From: Aequorivita vitellina
Lineage (GTDB): Bacteria; Bacteroidota; Bacteroidia; Flavobacteriales; Flavobacteriaceae
DNA length: 64,000 bases
Assembly: GCF_022008365.1 (NCBI RefSeq)
Contig: NZ_JAIRBA010000020.1
Location: 1-64,000, forward strand
Direction of reading: 5' to 3'
Shown: positions 1 through 8,891 of the stretch, piece by piece
Layout of the letters: every line of letters starts with the position of its first letter
How positions within the stretch are numbered: the first letter of the stretch is position 1
The notes under the pieces: generated by a model
What the model was told of the DNA's origin: nothing
What the model saw: only the letters and a program-made list of their open reading frames with translations
The model's database searches: none
Translations under genes and position numbers: made by a program

Positions 1-46
1 ATCTATCTAAACTTTCAGAATATAATATGTAGATAAAATAAATCAT

Positions 47-76
47 AAAAAAAACCGAAGCGAAAACTCCGGTTTT
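47..76 (-). terminator. Intrinsic terminator of tRNA-Val
   Basis: Read on the minus strand, a 10-bp stem (51-60 pairing with 67-76, one G.U wobble) with a 6-nt loop is followed by eight T residues (54 down to 47). It starts a few bases after the tRNA CCA end, so it most likely ends the tRNA-Val transcript. Confidence 0.75.
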
Positions 77-81
77 AAATC

Positions 82-159
82 TGGTGGGCGATGAGGGGTT
101 CGAACCCCCGACCCCCTCGGTGTAAACGAGGTGCTCTGAACCAGCTGAGCTAATCGCCC
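82..159 (-). tRNA. tRNA-Val (anticodon TAC)
   Basis: The minus strand gives a complete cloverleaf: acceptor stem GGGCGAT/ATCGCCC, a D arm with AGCTGG, an anticodon stem CCTCG/CGAGG around loop TTTACAC (anticodon TAC, valine), a T arm with the invariant GGTTCGAACC core, discriminator A, and an encoded CCA end at 82-84. A terminator follows directly downstream. A damaged copy of its 5' half lies just upstream at 186-241. Confidence 0.95.
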
Positions 160-185
160 TCATAAAACAATAATTTTAAACTTTT

Positions 186-241
186 CCCCGACCCTCCCGA
201 AGTTAATTCGGGATGCTCTGAACCAGCTGAGCTAATCGCCC
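186..241 (-). pseudogene. Truncated tRNA-Val-like relic (5' half)
   Basis: The minus strand begins with the same acceptor 5' strand, D arm and start of the anticodon arm as the intact tRNA-Val; 31 bases at 215-245 are identical to 133-163. The anticodon arm is replaced by a different palindrome (CCCGA/TCGGG around ATTAACT), a stub of the variable region and T stem follows, and then the sequence stops matching. The T loop, 3' acceptor strand and CCA are missing, so it cannot make a working tRNA. The intact gene lies immediately downstream on the same strand. It may be left over from a tandem tRNA pair or a recombination event. Confidence 0.75.
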
Positions 242-306
242 TCATTGTTTAGAGGTTGCAAATATAAGCTAGTTTTTAATTCCCGCAAACATTTATTTGA
301 AAAAAA

Positions 307-1479
307 TTATAAAACTTCTGCAACCACAAAAGTACTGCCGCCAATAAAAATTAAATCTTGCTCTGAAGCAGCTCGGAGCGCAGCTTTGTAGGCATTTGAT
401 ACTGAAATATACTCCTCCCCAATTAGTCCGAAACCTCGAGCACTGGACAATAATAACGAAGCATCCATCCCGCGGGGAATATTCGGTTTACAAAAATAAT
501 AGGTGGCGTTTTGCGGAAAGAGCGGCAATACAGAAGCTAAATCCTTGTCGCTTACAACACCCAAGACGATGTGAAGCTTTTTATAGCTTTCTTTTGCAAG
601 CTGGGCGGTCACCAATTGCAAACCTTCTTTGTTATGCCCCGTGTCGCAAACTACTTTCGGGTTGTTTCCCAAAACCTGCCAACGGCCCATTAATCCAGTG
701 TTTTTAACGGTATTCAACAATCCTTTTTTTATGTTTTCTTCTGAAATATTCCAACCCTTTTCCTGTAGAATTTTCAATGTGGTTAGCACTGTTTTAATAT
801 TCTTTTCTTGATAGATTCCTTTTAAATCTGAAGTAAAATCTGGCGTATTTAAACCTTCAGCAAACTTTATTGGCGCATTTTTTCCCGAAGCAATCGTTTT
901 AAAAACGCGTTGGGTTTCAGGCACTGTTTCGCCAATGACAACGGGAACATTCGGTTTTATAATTCCAGCTTTTTCCCCTGCCACTTTTTCTAAAGTGTTT
1001 CCCAAAAACTGCGTGTGGTCTAACCCAATATTAGTAATTACCGAAACTTCGGGAGTAATAATATTTGTACTGTCTAACCTGCCGCCCATTCCCACTTCAA
1101 TAATCGCGATAGCTACCTTTTCACTTCGGAAATAATCAAACGCCAAACCCACGGTCATTTCAAAAAAGGAGAGTTTATTTTCTTCAAAAAAAGATTTATG
1201 ATTTTCAACAAATTCTAAAACGTATTGTTTCGGAATCATTTCGCCATCAATTTTAATTCGCTCCCGAAAATCCATTAAATGTGGCGAAGTGTACAGCCCC
1301 GTTTTATAACCCGCTTCCTGAAAAACCGAAGCTAACATATGGCTCGTGCTGCCCTTACCATTGGTGCCCGCAACGTGTACGCTTTTAAACTTTTTCTCGG
1401 GATTGTTTAAATGTTTGGCAAGGTTGATAGTCGCCGCCAAATCGGCTTTATACGCACTTTGCCCCACCCGTTGGTACAT
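307..1479 (-). CDS. folC: Bifunctional folylpolyglutamate synthase/dihydrofolate synthase
   Basis: FolC adds glutamate to dihydropteroate and to folates in the cytoplasm, an ATP-dependent Mur-ligase-type reaction. The P-loop GTNGKGS is at about residues 38-44 of this reading, followed by YTSPHL and the Mur-ligase core (IGLDHTQFLG, EKAGIIKP). Length, 390 residues, is slightly short for the family because the first ATG lies inside the conserved N-terminus: the frame continues upstream to 1536 and encodes the usual family start (NYSETIAWLFAQLP before MYQR), but holds no ATG, GTG or TTG. The real start is probably an unusual codon such as ATC at 1522-1524. The gene directly follows the T9SS protein gene in the same frame, only a stop codon apart. 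Identity is certain; the start is not. Confidence 0.93.
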   Translation of the reverse strand: MYQRVGQSAYKADLAATINLAKHLNNPEKKFKSVHVAGTNGKGSTSHMLASVFQEAGYKTGLYTSPHLMDFRERIKIDGEMIPKQYVLEFVENHKSFFEENKLSFFEMTVGLAFDYFRSEKVAIAIIEVGMGGRLDSTNIITPEVSVITNIGLDHTQFLGNTLEKVAGEKAGIIKPNVPVVIGETVPETQRVFKTIASGKNAPIKFAEGLNTPDFTSDLKGIYQEKNIKTVLTTLKILQEKGWNISEENIKKGLLNTVKNTGLMGRWQVLGNNPKVVCDTGHNKEGLQLVTAQLAKESYKKLHIVLGVVSDKDLASVLPLFPQNATYYFCKPNIPRGMDASLLLSSARGFGLIGEEYISVSNAYKAALRAASEQDLIFIGGSTFVVAEVL

Positions 1480-1536
1480 TGGGAGTTGCGCAAAAAGCCA
1501 GGCGATGGTTTCTGAATAGTTGATGATTGAAAGGTT

Positions 1537-4038
1537 TTATTTTACAATTAGTTTTTTTGTGGTCTGCTTTTTTCCTTCATAAATTTTCAAATAATAAATG
1601 CCGGGTTGAAGGTTTTCAACAGAAAGGCGAACTTCTTTTTCGCCCTTAAAATCCTGTTGTTTTACAGTTCTTCCCATAACGTCATAAACTATTAATGAAG
1701 CTTTTTCTGAAGTATTTTTAAGGGAAACCGTCACTATTTCCGTAGCGGGATTTGGAAAAACTTTTACTTCCGAAGAAAAACTATTTTCATTCAAATTTAG
1801 AATGTCATCTGAAATGTCAATTTTATAACTCGACCTACCAAAGGTAGCGGCAAATAAAAATTGTGATCCTTCGTGAATAAACAAGTCCGTCACTACAACC
1901 GAAGGTAAATTTTCACCCAAAACAGTCCAATTTACACCTTCGTCATTGGTCGCCAAAACACCCACATCAGTTGCTACAAATAGATTGCCAAAACTGTCTT
2001 GTTCCAAGTCGTTCACAGGAATATCGGGCAATGTCGAAGAAATATCGAACCAGTTGTTTCCCAAATCGTTGCTTTTATACACGTGACCAACGCCTTCGCC
2101 AAACCGATATCCCGAAAGCGTTAAATAAACAGTATTTGGGTCTTCCCGAGAAGCCAAAACTTTGGTAACCCATCTGTTGGGAACACCCGTCGATACATCA
2201 GTCCAATTCGAACCGCCGTCCTGCGTAACCCAAGCCTTGCCATCGTCTGTGCCAACAAAAATAATTTCATTGTCTAATGGCGAAACACTTATGGTTGTTA
2301 TGGTGCCAAATGTAAGATTGCCAGTATGAGGCCCATCCGTGAGGTCTGGACTTATTGCCGACCAATTGCCCGCAGCATTCGTGGTTTTGTACAGTTTATT
2401 TGTTCCGTAATAAAGCGTCTGCGAATTTGAAGGGTCAAAAGTAATTGGGGTGTCCCAATTCTTGCGATCGCCACCAGAAATTCCATTGGTAGCATTGGAA
2501 AATGATCCGCCATTATTGGTAGATTTCCCCAGTGCCCCGTATTGATAAAGCGCGTAAATTACATTTGTATTTGTTGGATCAACTAGCGGTTGAAAGCCAT
2601 CGCCACCGTAAATTATATTCCAATCTGTTAACCCACCCGTTTGGGTGCGGCTGGTACTGTTGTCTTGGGCGCCGCCGTAAATTTTATTTTCATTCTGCGC
2701 ATCTACGTGCATTCTATAGAATTGCGTAATAGGAAGTTTCATATCTTTTACCGAAGAAGCCCCGTCGTTACTGCTGTAATAAAGCCCCCCGTCATTCCCG
2801 AGAAGCACCTCTCCCGGCACCGAAGCATTAAACGCCAGCGCATGCTGATCTACGTGTACGTTTGAAAAAGAACTGCCCCAGCTATTGCCACCATTTGTAG
2901 ATTTTTGAACTTCAAAATCTACGTTGTAAATTGTATTTTCATCTGTGGGATCTACATAAATTCCTCCAAACCACCAATGAAATCCAACATTGGTAAGCTG
3001 ATTAGAATTAACGGCAGTCCAAGAATCTCCACCATTGATGGTTTTATAAACTCCCTGGATATTTCCCGAAGCATCTGCGTATCGCGTATAAAGCACATTG
3101 GGGTTTGAAGCAGAAATAGCTATACTAATTCTTCCTTTTTGAGAAGCAGTGCTTGGCAAGCCATTTGTAAGCTCCGTCCAATTGGAACCACCATCTGTTG
3201 TTCTGTAAATTCCTGAGGTTATTCCACCGTATTGCCTGTTGTTAGGCCTTCTAATGCGTTCCCAACTTGCGGCGTAAACAATATCTCCATTTGCGGGATG
3301 AATAGCCATATCCACTACGCCCGTAGAATCACTAACAAACAGCACCTGCTGCCAACTATCGCCACCGTTTGTCGTTTTATAAACGCCGCGATTAGCGCTC
3401 TTTCTAAACAACGGACCCATTGCACCAACAAAAGCGGTATTATCATTATTTGGGTCTAAAACAATTTTGCCAACACTTCCAATATCCGGTAAGCCTTTAG
3501 ACTGCCATGTGGTGCCGCCGTCAGTACTTTTGTAAATCCCATCGCCATCGTAAACTAAGGAGCCTCCGCCGGCATTTACTTCGCCTGTACCAACCCAAAT
3601 AAGATTATTGTCACTTTTTGAAATTTCTATATCGCCAATGGACAACATTTCCTGTTCGTCAAAAATTGGAACCCAATCATCTCCCCCGTTGCTGGTTTTA
3701 AAAATTCCACCAGACGCGGCACCTACATAATAGACTTGGGGCTGGGTAGAGGGAATTTCTATGTCTGTAATTCTTCCTCCAATATTTAACGGGCCGCTAA
3801 ACTGCCAAACCTCAACCGTATTACTTTTGTGTGCGGCTTGTCGTTTCCAACGAATTGCTTCGGAATATGCAGCAGTGTTCAATTCCCCGCTCGGATAGGC
3901 CCGTTGCATAAACATAAAATCGTGCGGATACTTTTCATCCAAATTTTCTTCAAAAGCAAAGTCATTATTTTCTTCGGAAGCATTTTTACATCCTGTTAAA
4001 CAACTTATAAGAAAGAGAAAAGTAAAAATTCGAAGCAT
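1537..4038 (-). CDS. BNR/Asp-box beta-propeller protein with lipobox and T9SS sorting domain
   Basis: An 833-residue exported protein of the sortilin/VPS10-like, glycosyl-hydrolase-type BNR repeat group. Residues 1-17 form a signal peptide ending in a lipobox (LTGC, Cys17). About ten Asp-box motifs follow (STDGGTTW, TTNGGDSW, TINGGDSW, TQDGGSNW and others), each a turn in a beta-propeller blade. The last ~80 residues form a T9SS type A sorting domain (VFPNPA, then GIYYLKI and a basic end). Carrying both a lipobox and a T9SS tag is unusual. No catalytic residues can be assigned, so substrate and function are unknown; cell-surface binding or hydrolysis is an inference. It sits between tonB and folC in a collinear minus-strand run. 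Confidence 0.85.
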   Translation of the reverse strand: MLRIFTFLFLISCLTGCKNASEENNDFAFEENLDEKYPHDFMFMQRAYPSGELNTAAYSEAIRWKRQAAHKSNTVEVWQFSGPLNIGGRITDIEIPSTQPQVYYVGAASGGIFKTSNGGDDWVPIFDEQEMLSIGDIEISKSDNNLIWVGTGEVNAGGGSLVYDGDGIYKSTDGGTTWQSKGLPDIGSVGKIVLDPNNDNTAFVGAMGPLFRKSANRGVYKTTNGGDSWQQVLFVSDSTGVVDMAIHPANGDIVYAASWERIRRPNNRQYGGITSGIYRTTDGGSNWTELTNGLPSTASQKGRISIAISASNPNVLYTRYADASGNIQGVYKTINGGDSWTAVNSNQLTNVGFHWWFGGIYVDPTDENTIYNVDFEVQKSTNGGNSWGSSFSNVHVDQHALAFNASVPGEVLLGNDGGLYYSSNDGASSVKDMKLPITQFYRMHVDAQNENKIYGGAQDNSTSRTQTGGLTDWNIIYGGDGFQPLVDPTNTNVIYALYQYGALGKSTNNGGSFSNATNGISGGDRKNWDTPITFDPSNSQTLYYGTNKLYKTTNAAGNWSAISPDLTDGPHTGNLTFGTITTISVSPLDNEIIFVGTDDGKAWVTQDGGSNWTDVSTGVPNRWVTKVLASREDPNTVYLTLSGYRFGEGVGHVYKSNDLGNNWFDISSTLPDIPVNDLEQDSFGNLFVATDVGVLATNDEGVNWTVLGENLPSVVVTDLFIHEGSQFLFAATFGRSSYKIDISDDILNLNENSFSSEVKVFPNPATEIVTVSLKNTSEKASLIVYDVMGRTVKQQDFKGEKEVRLSVENLQPGIYYLKIYEGKKQTTKKLIVK

Positions 4039-4100
4039 AGTATCTTTTTTTGAAGTTTAAAGATACGGAAAAAATCAAGGTATTTTTTGGAGTGAAATGG

Positions 4101-4919
4101 CTATTGAGAAAGACTAAATCTATAGATAATTTTGCCAATCTGTTTTGCTGGCGCCTTATCGTCTGCATTGAATTTTGTTGCCATTGCAGCACGTTTTGCG
4201 GGTTCAGTTAAACAGGGAGAAGTATTTGTAGAACCTCTCACCCCTGGCATAGCACTAATTACATTTCCTTTGCGATCTACTTCTATGCTCACTACAACAG
4301 TTCCTGCTTCGTTACAATCTTGCACAAACTTTTCCTTGTTTAATGCTTTTCTTCCGCCTAATAAATAATTGCCATCGCCATCTAAACCTTTCCCAGTTCC
4401 ATAATAGGCACTCGCATTTGGGTCGCCATCGGGGCTGCCTTTATCGCCTGGGGCTTTGTCATCGCCTTCGCCACCTTTTGCAGTACCATCGCTCTTTGGA
4501 CCGTTCAAAATACTAGAAAGCGCATCTGTCGTAGATTTATCTGGTTTGGGGTCTGGCTTTTTTACTTCTTTTTTGGGTTGCTCTTTTACTGGGGTTACAG
4601 TTTGTTCTTTTTTAGGCTGCTCTTTTTTTATAACGGGAGCATCTACGTTTTCCTGTGTAACAACTTCTTCCTTTATATCTGTTTTTGGTTGTGCAATAGG
4701 TTCCGAAGGCGTTTTTTGAGGCGCAGATTGTATTTTTTCGGTTGGCTGAATAGCGCCACTACCAGTTTCAGTAGTTCCAAAATTAATCGCTATTCCCTGC
4801 TCCAATGGCGGATCCATATATTTCATACCCACATAAAACAACAAAATAAGAATGATAACATGCACGATTACCGTGATGATCATACTTTTTCGTTTATGTT
4901 TTGTGTTTAAAAAACTCAA
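4101..4919 (-). CDS. tonB: Energy transducer TonB-family protein
   Basis: Links the inner-membrane ExbB-ExbD motor to TonB-dependent outer-membrane receptors. A short basic cytoplasmic start (about 1-12) is followed by one membrane segment (about 13-31). Next comes a long periplasmic spacer rich in Pro, Lys and Glu (KKEQPKKEQ, VKKPDPKPDK), a Gly/Asp-rich stretch, and a C-terminal TonB-like domain (about 195-272) with GTVVVSIEVDRKGNV and IIYRFSLSQ. At 272 residues it has normal length. It follows exbD by 76 bp in the order exbB-exbD-tonB, which supports the role. The cognate receptors are not in this window. Confidence 0.85.
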   Translation of the reverse strand: MSFLNTKHKRKSMIITVIVHVIILILLFYVGMKYMDPPLEQGIAINFGTTETGSGAIQPTEKIQSAPQKTPSEPIAQPKTDIKEEVVTQENVDAPVIKKEQPKKEQTVTPVKEQPKKEVKKPDPKPDKSTTDALSSILNGPKSDGTAKGGEGDDKAPGDKGSPDGDPNASAYYGTGKGLDGDGNYLLGGRKALNKEKFVQDCNEAGTVVVSIEVDRKGNVISAMPGVRGSTNTSPCLTEPAKRAAMATKFNADDKAPAKQIGKIIYRFSLSQ

Positions 4920-4995
4920 GATTTATGATTTTTGATATTAAAGATTTTCGCAAATTCAGTGCCATTGTTACCAAAAGCAACTGCCAACTGCGACT

Positions 4996-5388
4996 TTAAT
5001 TGGGTCTAACGGCGAGAACGACTTTAAAACTATTTCGGTTAGCAATATCCATCACAAAAACGGCATCTTCAATGGGCACGCCTTCCTCGGCACGTAAAAT
5101 AATAGTGGGCTCTTCTTGCCCGGCCAAAACTTCTTTTAACTGATTTTCAATGCTGTATTCGCTTACGCGTTCTTTGTTTACATAGTACGCTCCGTCCTTG
5201 GTAATGCTTACCGAAGCTTTTTGCACGTTCGAAGTTTTCCCTTTTGCCTTTGGAAGGATTAAATCCAAAGCATCGGGTGTTATTGCAGGCGAAGTAAGCA
5301 GGAAAAACACCAACAACAGAAACACAATATCTGTCATGGAGCTCATGCTAAAGTCGGCACTTATTTTATTTCTTCCTCTTAAATTCAT
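4996..5388 (-). CDS. exbD: Biopolymer transport protein ExbD
   Basis: A 130-residue inner-membrane protein that, with ExbB, uses the proton gradient to energise TonB. One N-terminal membrane helix carries the essential Asp in SMTDIVFLLLVFFLLTSP; the rest is a small periplasmic domain. The ATG overlaps the stop codon of exbB by one base (TAATG), which implies translational coupling and fixes the start. The tonB gene follows 76 bp downstream. Confidence 0.92.
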   Translation of the reverse strand: MNLRGRNKISADFSMSSMTDIVFLLLVFFLLTSPAITPDALDLILPKAKGKTSNVQKASVSITKDGAYYVNKERVSEYSIENQLKEVLAGQEEPTIILRAEEGVPIEDAVFVMDIANRNSFKVVLAVRPN

Positions 5389-6086
5389 TAAGTTGGCTCG
5401 TTTAACATGTCTAGAAAATCTACCGCTGTGGCTTCCATTTGATGCACAACTTTATCTGTTCTTACAACCAAGTGATTGTAGCCCATATATGCAATAATAC
5501 CTACGATTAAACCGGCTACGGTGGTGGTCATAGCTGTATAAATACCTTCGGCGAGGTTACCCATTTCGGCCTGGCCACTACTGGTAGCAAGTTCGTGAAA
5601 CGCCAAAACCATCCCGATAACTGTTCCTAAAAACCCTATCATAGGGGCGGCGCCTGCAATGGTGGCAAGTACGCTAACGTTTTTTTCGAGTTTATAAACT
5701 TCAAGACGACCCGCGTTTTCAATTGCGGTATTAATGTCTTCCAAAGGACTTCCAATTCTGGAAATTCCTTTTTCGGTTAAATGAGAAACTGGCGTGTTGT
5801 TCTGTGCGCACAGCACTTTTGCACCTTGAATATTGCCTTTGGCTACATGATCGCGAATTTGATTCATAAAATTACCATCCATCTTGGATGCCGCTTTTAT
5901 GGCAAATAGTCGTTCAAAATAAATATAAACAGCTACAAATAGCAGTACAAAAAGGACGAGTATTATTATCTGCCCAGCAACACCTCCTGTTAAAAGAAGG
6001 TCCATAATAGAGAGGGTCTTTTCTTCAGAAATAGGTTCAAGGTCTTGTGCCAAATCAGCACCCTCTTGAAAAAAGAAGTTCAACAT
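5388..6086 (-). CDS. exbB: ExbB/TolQ/MotA-family proton channel protein
   Basis: Inner-membrane channel component of the ExbB-ExbD-TonB motor. This 232-residue protein has a first membrane segment at about 35-55 (QIIILVLFVLLFVAVYIYF), a cytoplasmic domain, and two more helices in the MotA/TolQ/ExbB signature region (APMIGFLGTVIGMVLAF, then GIYTAMTTTVAGLIVGI). It lies upstream of exbD with a one-base overlap. About 48 bp separate it from nhaD upstream, so a longer transcript including nhaD is possible. Confidence 0.92.
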   Translation of the reverse strand: MLNFFFQEGADLAQDLEPISEEKTLSIMDLLLTGGVAGQIIILVLFVLLFVAVYIYFERLFAIKAASKMDGNFMNQIRDHVAKGNIQGAKVLCAQNNTPVSHLTEKGISRIGSPLEDINTAIENAGRLEVYKLEKNVSVLATIAGAAPMIGFLGTVIGMVLAFHELATSSGQAEMGNLAEGIYTAMTTTVAGLIVGIIAYMGYNHLVVRTDKVVHQMEATAVDFLDMLNEPT

Positions 6087-6134
6087 AAAATAGGTTTTGT
6101 TTTAGTGAATAACGGTAATAGATTTCAGAAATTG

Positions 6135-7514
6135 TTATGCATTGTGAAATAACACTCTTTCAATTAATAAAAAGGTTCCTGCTCCGGAAATAAATCCAAG
6201 AAATGCAAGCCAAGTAATCTTTTTAAGATACCAGATAAAGTCTATTCGCTCCATTCCCATTGCTGCCACACCTGCGGCAGAACCAATAATAAGCATGCTT
6301 CCCCCGGTTCCAGCAGAATAGGCAATAAAGTGCCACAATACAGAATCTATTGGCAAATCGTACATTCCAATAGAGGCCGCTACCAGCGGAACATTATCTA
6401 TAATTGCCGAAATTATACCTAGCAGTATAACCACCACATCTTGATTGGGGATGGCGCTTTGCAACACTTCGGCTAAATATCTAAGTGTTCCCACTTCTTC
6501 GCCATTAACAACTCCATATACTAAGCTTTCGAGGCCAGCCACTGCCATTAAAATGCCGAGGAAGAAAAGAATACTAGAAATTTCAATTCGCGATAAAGCT
6601 TTGTGGGCCGAATACAAATGCCTTCTTTCTCTGCTGAAATCTTCTTCGGGATGAATGTATTCTGAAACCAGCCACACCACGCCCAAAGCAAGCATCATTC
6701 CCATATAAGGTGGCAAATGCGTTAATGTTTTAAATACAGGGACCGAAACTATCATTCCCAATCCTAAAAACAGCATGGTTCTACTGCTTAATATAGCTCC
6801 TTCTTCTTTGTCTTCGCGCACTTCCACGTGAACGTTTCCACGAAAAACTGGCAGATAACTAGCCACAATAAATGGCAGTGCAAAACTTACAATAGAAGGT
6901 ATAACTACGTATTCAATTAAACCAGCAGCAGATACTTTTTTAGCAATCCATAACATAGTCGTGGTTACATCGCCAATGGGAGACCACGCTCCACCGGCAT
7001 TTGCGGCTATCACAACCATTGCAGCATACCAAATCCTGTCTTCTCTTCTGTGAATTAATTTTCTTAAAAGCGTAATGAGTACAATGGTAGCGGTAAGGTT
7101 ATCTATAATTGCAGAAAGAATAAACGCAAGTATCCCTATAATCCACAAAAGCTTTCGTTTGCTCTTTGTTTTAACAGCACTTTTTAACACTTCGAAACCA
7201 CGGTGAAGATCGATAATCTCCACAATTGTCATCGCCCCAATAAGAAAAATTAATATCTCGGCGGTTTTTCCTAAATGGTGAAGCAGCGTGCCCTCAAATC
7301 CTTCCATGGCGAGCTCGCCTCCAGTAAGAAAACTAAACGCCTGTTCTTCAGTGTTGATTACATCAAACCATCCGTTGACAAAACCTATTGCCAAAACAGC
7401 CCATATAAGTGAAGCCATAATAAGAGCAGGTACTGTCTTGTCTAGTTTTAAAGGATGCTCGAGTGTGATTGAAAGATACCCAATTACGAAAATTAAAATG
7501 ATAATTGATTCCAT
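6135..7514 (-). CDS. nhaD: NhaD-type sodium/proton antiporter
   Basis: A 459-residue polytopic inner-membrane protein of the ArsB/NhaD permease superfamily, expected to export Na+ (or Li+) in exchange for protons. It has roughly a dozen hydrophobic helices and typical NhaD motifs: AIIDNLTATIVLITLLRKL, NAGGAWSPIGDVTTTMLW, a second IIDNVPLVAASIGMY, and SAGTGGSMLIIGSAAGVAAMG near the C-terminus. The two IIDN elements are the inverted-repeat cores of the transporter. It lies 22 bp downstream of the dehydrogenase gene on the same strand. A sodium antiporter is consistent with a marine or saline habitat, but does not prove it. Confidence 0.88.
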   Translation of the reverse strand: MESIIILIFVIGYLSITLEHPLKLDKTVPALIMASLIWAVLAIGFVNGWFDVINTEEQAFSFLTGGELAMEGFEGTLLHHLGKTAEILIFLIGAMTIVEIIDLHRGFEVLKSAVKTKSKRKLLWIIGILAFILSAIIDNLTATIVLITLLRKLIHRREDRIWYAAMVVIAANAGGAWSPIGDVTTTMLWIAKKVSAAGLIEYVVIPSIVSFALPFIVASYLPVFRGNVHVEVREDKEEGAILSSRTMLFLGLGMIVSVPVFKTLTHLPPYMGMMLALGVVWLVSEYIHPEEDFSRERRHLYSAHKALSRIEISSILFFLGILMAVAGLESLVYGVVNGEEVGTLRYLAEVLQSAIPNQDVVVILLGIISAIIDNVPLVAASIGMYDLPIDSVLWHFIAYSAGTGGSMLIIGSAAGVAAMGMERIDFIWYLKKITWLAFLGFISGAGTFLLIERVLFHNA

Positions 7515-7536
7515 AGTAAGTGCTTATTGTTGAAAA

Positions 7537-8763
7537 TTATAACAGTTGTTTCAATGCTATTTCAAAGGCTGTTTTGCTGATGTTTGTTTTGGTACTATTA
7601 TTATCAAAAGTATTCTGAATAGCGTTTTTAATAGTAATAGACGTGTCATTAAATATAGCCTCATCTGTCATTTGCACCTTGCGCTCCATAAAATATGCGA
7701 ACACGCGCGCCATCCCACAATTGCTAATAAAATCTGGAATTAAACTCACGCGCTCATCGGTGTATTCCATTATAGGACCGAAGAAAATTTCCTTATCTGC
7801 AAACGGCACATTCGCACCGCAGCTTATAACTTCCAATCCACTGTTTATCATTTCTGAAATCTGCTGCTGCGTTACTAATCTTGAAGCCGCACACGGAGCA
7901 AAAATCTCTGCCTCAAGTTGCCAGATTTTCTCATTTATTTCATTAAAAGGAATCATATTCTCTGCAACTAATGTGTTGCCATCTTTATTGAGAAATAAGT
8001 GCTTTATCTCTTCAAAAGAAAAACCATCTTTATTGATGACGCCTCCATCGCGATCAATTATACCAACTATTTTGGCTCCCATTTGCGAGAGGTAATAAGC
8101 CGCTGCAGAACCCACGTTTCCAAATCCTTGAATTATGGCGCGTTTTCCTTTTACATTGCCGCCATAAATATCGTAATAATGCTTAACCGCTTCGGCCACG
8201 CCAAAACCAGTAACCATATCGGCCACTTTGTAACTTCGCGTAACGTCTGGAGAATATTCTGAGCTTTCCAAAGCTTTAATTACACCGTGGCGCAATTGGC
8301 CAATTCGGTTGATTTTATCTGCTTCTGTAGGAATAAAATGTCCGTTAAATACGCCTTCTTGCGGGTGCCAAATACCACATTGTTCGGTAAATGGAATTAC
8401 TTCGTGTATTTCATCAACATTCATATCGCCACCGGTGCCGTAATAGCCTTTCAATAAAGGTGAAACAGCTTTAAACCAACGTTCTAAAACACCTTTTTTT
8501 CGTGGATCGGCAGGGTCAAAATTAATTCCAGATTTTGCGCCGCCAATGGCAGGACCGGAAACTGAAAACTTCACCTCCATCGTTTTTGCAAGTGAAAGCA
8601 CTTCATTCATATCAAGTCCTTTTCGCATGCGGGTTCCGCCACCGGCAGCCCCACCACGCAAGGAGTTAATGACCGTCCAGCCCTCGGCTTCGGTTTCGGG
8701 ATCTTTCCAATGAAAAACAATTTCGGGTTCTTTTTCTTCGTACTTTTTAAGTAATTCTTTCAT
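7537..8763 (-). CDS. Glu/Leu/Phe/Val dehydrogenase family protein
   Basis: Oxidative deaminase of amino acids, converting for example glutamate or leucine to the 2-oxo acid with NAD(P)+. Its 408 residues show the N-terminal dimerisation and substrate domain with the catalytic-lysine region GGAKSGINFDP, a Rossmann domain with GFGNVGSAAAYY, and CAASRLVT in the nucleotide-binding half. Substrate specificity cannot be read confidently; this ~410-residue group is often labelled glutamate dehydrogenase-like in flavobacteria. It begins the minus-strand run that continues into nhaD and the exb-tonB genes. Confidence 0.88.
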   Translation of the reverse strand: MKELLKKYEEKEPEIVFHWKDPETEAEGWTVINSLRGGAAGGGTRMRKGLDMNEVLSLAKTMEVKFSVSGPAIGGAKSGINFDPADPRKKGVLERWFKAVSPLLKGYYGTGGDMNVDEIHEVIPFTEQCGIWHPQEGVFNGHFIPTEADKINRIGQLRHGVIKALESSEYSPDVTRSYKVADMVTGFGVAEAVKHYYDIYGGNVKGKRAIIQGFGNVGSAAAYYLSQMGAKIVGIIDRDGGVINKDGFSFEEIKHLFLNKDGNTLVAENMIPFNEINEKIWQLEAEIFAPCAASRLVTQQQISEMINSGLEVISCGANVPFADKEIFFGPIMEYTDERVSLIPDFISNCGMARVFAYFMERKVQMTDEAIFNDTSITIKNAIQNTFDNNSTKTNISKTAFEIALKQLL

Positions 8764-8891
8764 TAAGTGAGGTATGTTAGAATGCCCTTAGGCAAGGCTA
8801 TGGATTGTATTTGTATCCGCTATTAAAACTTCGGATTAACAAAGCAAATATAAAAAACTTGTGAGGGGTTTAGTTTTTTTTTGAATAAAAA

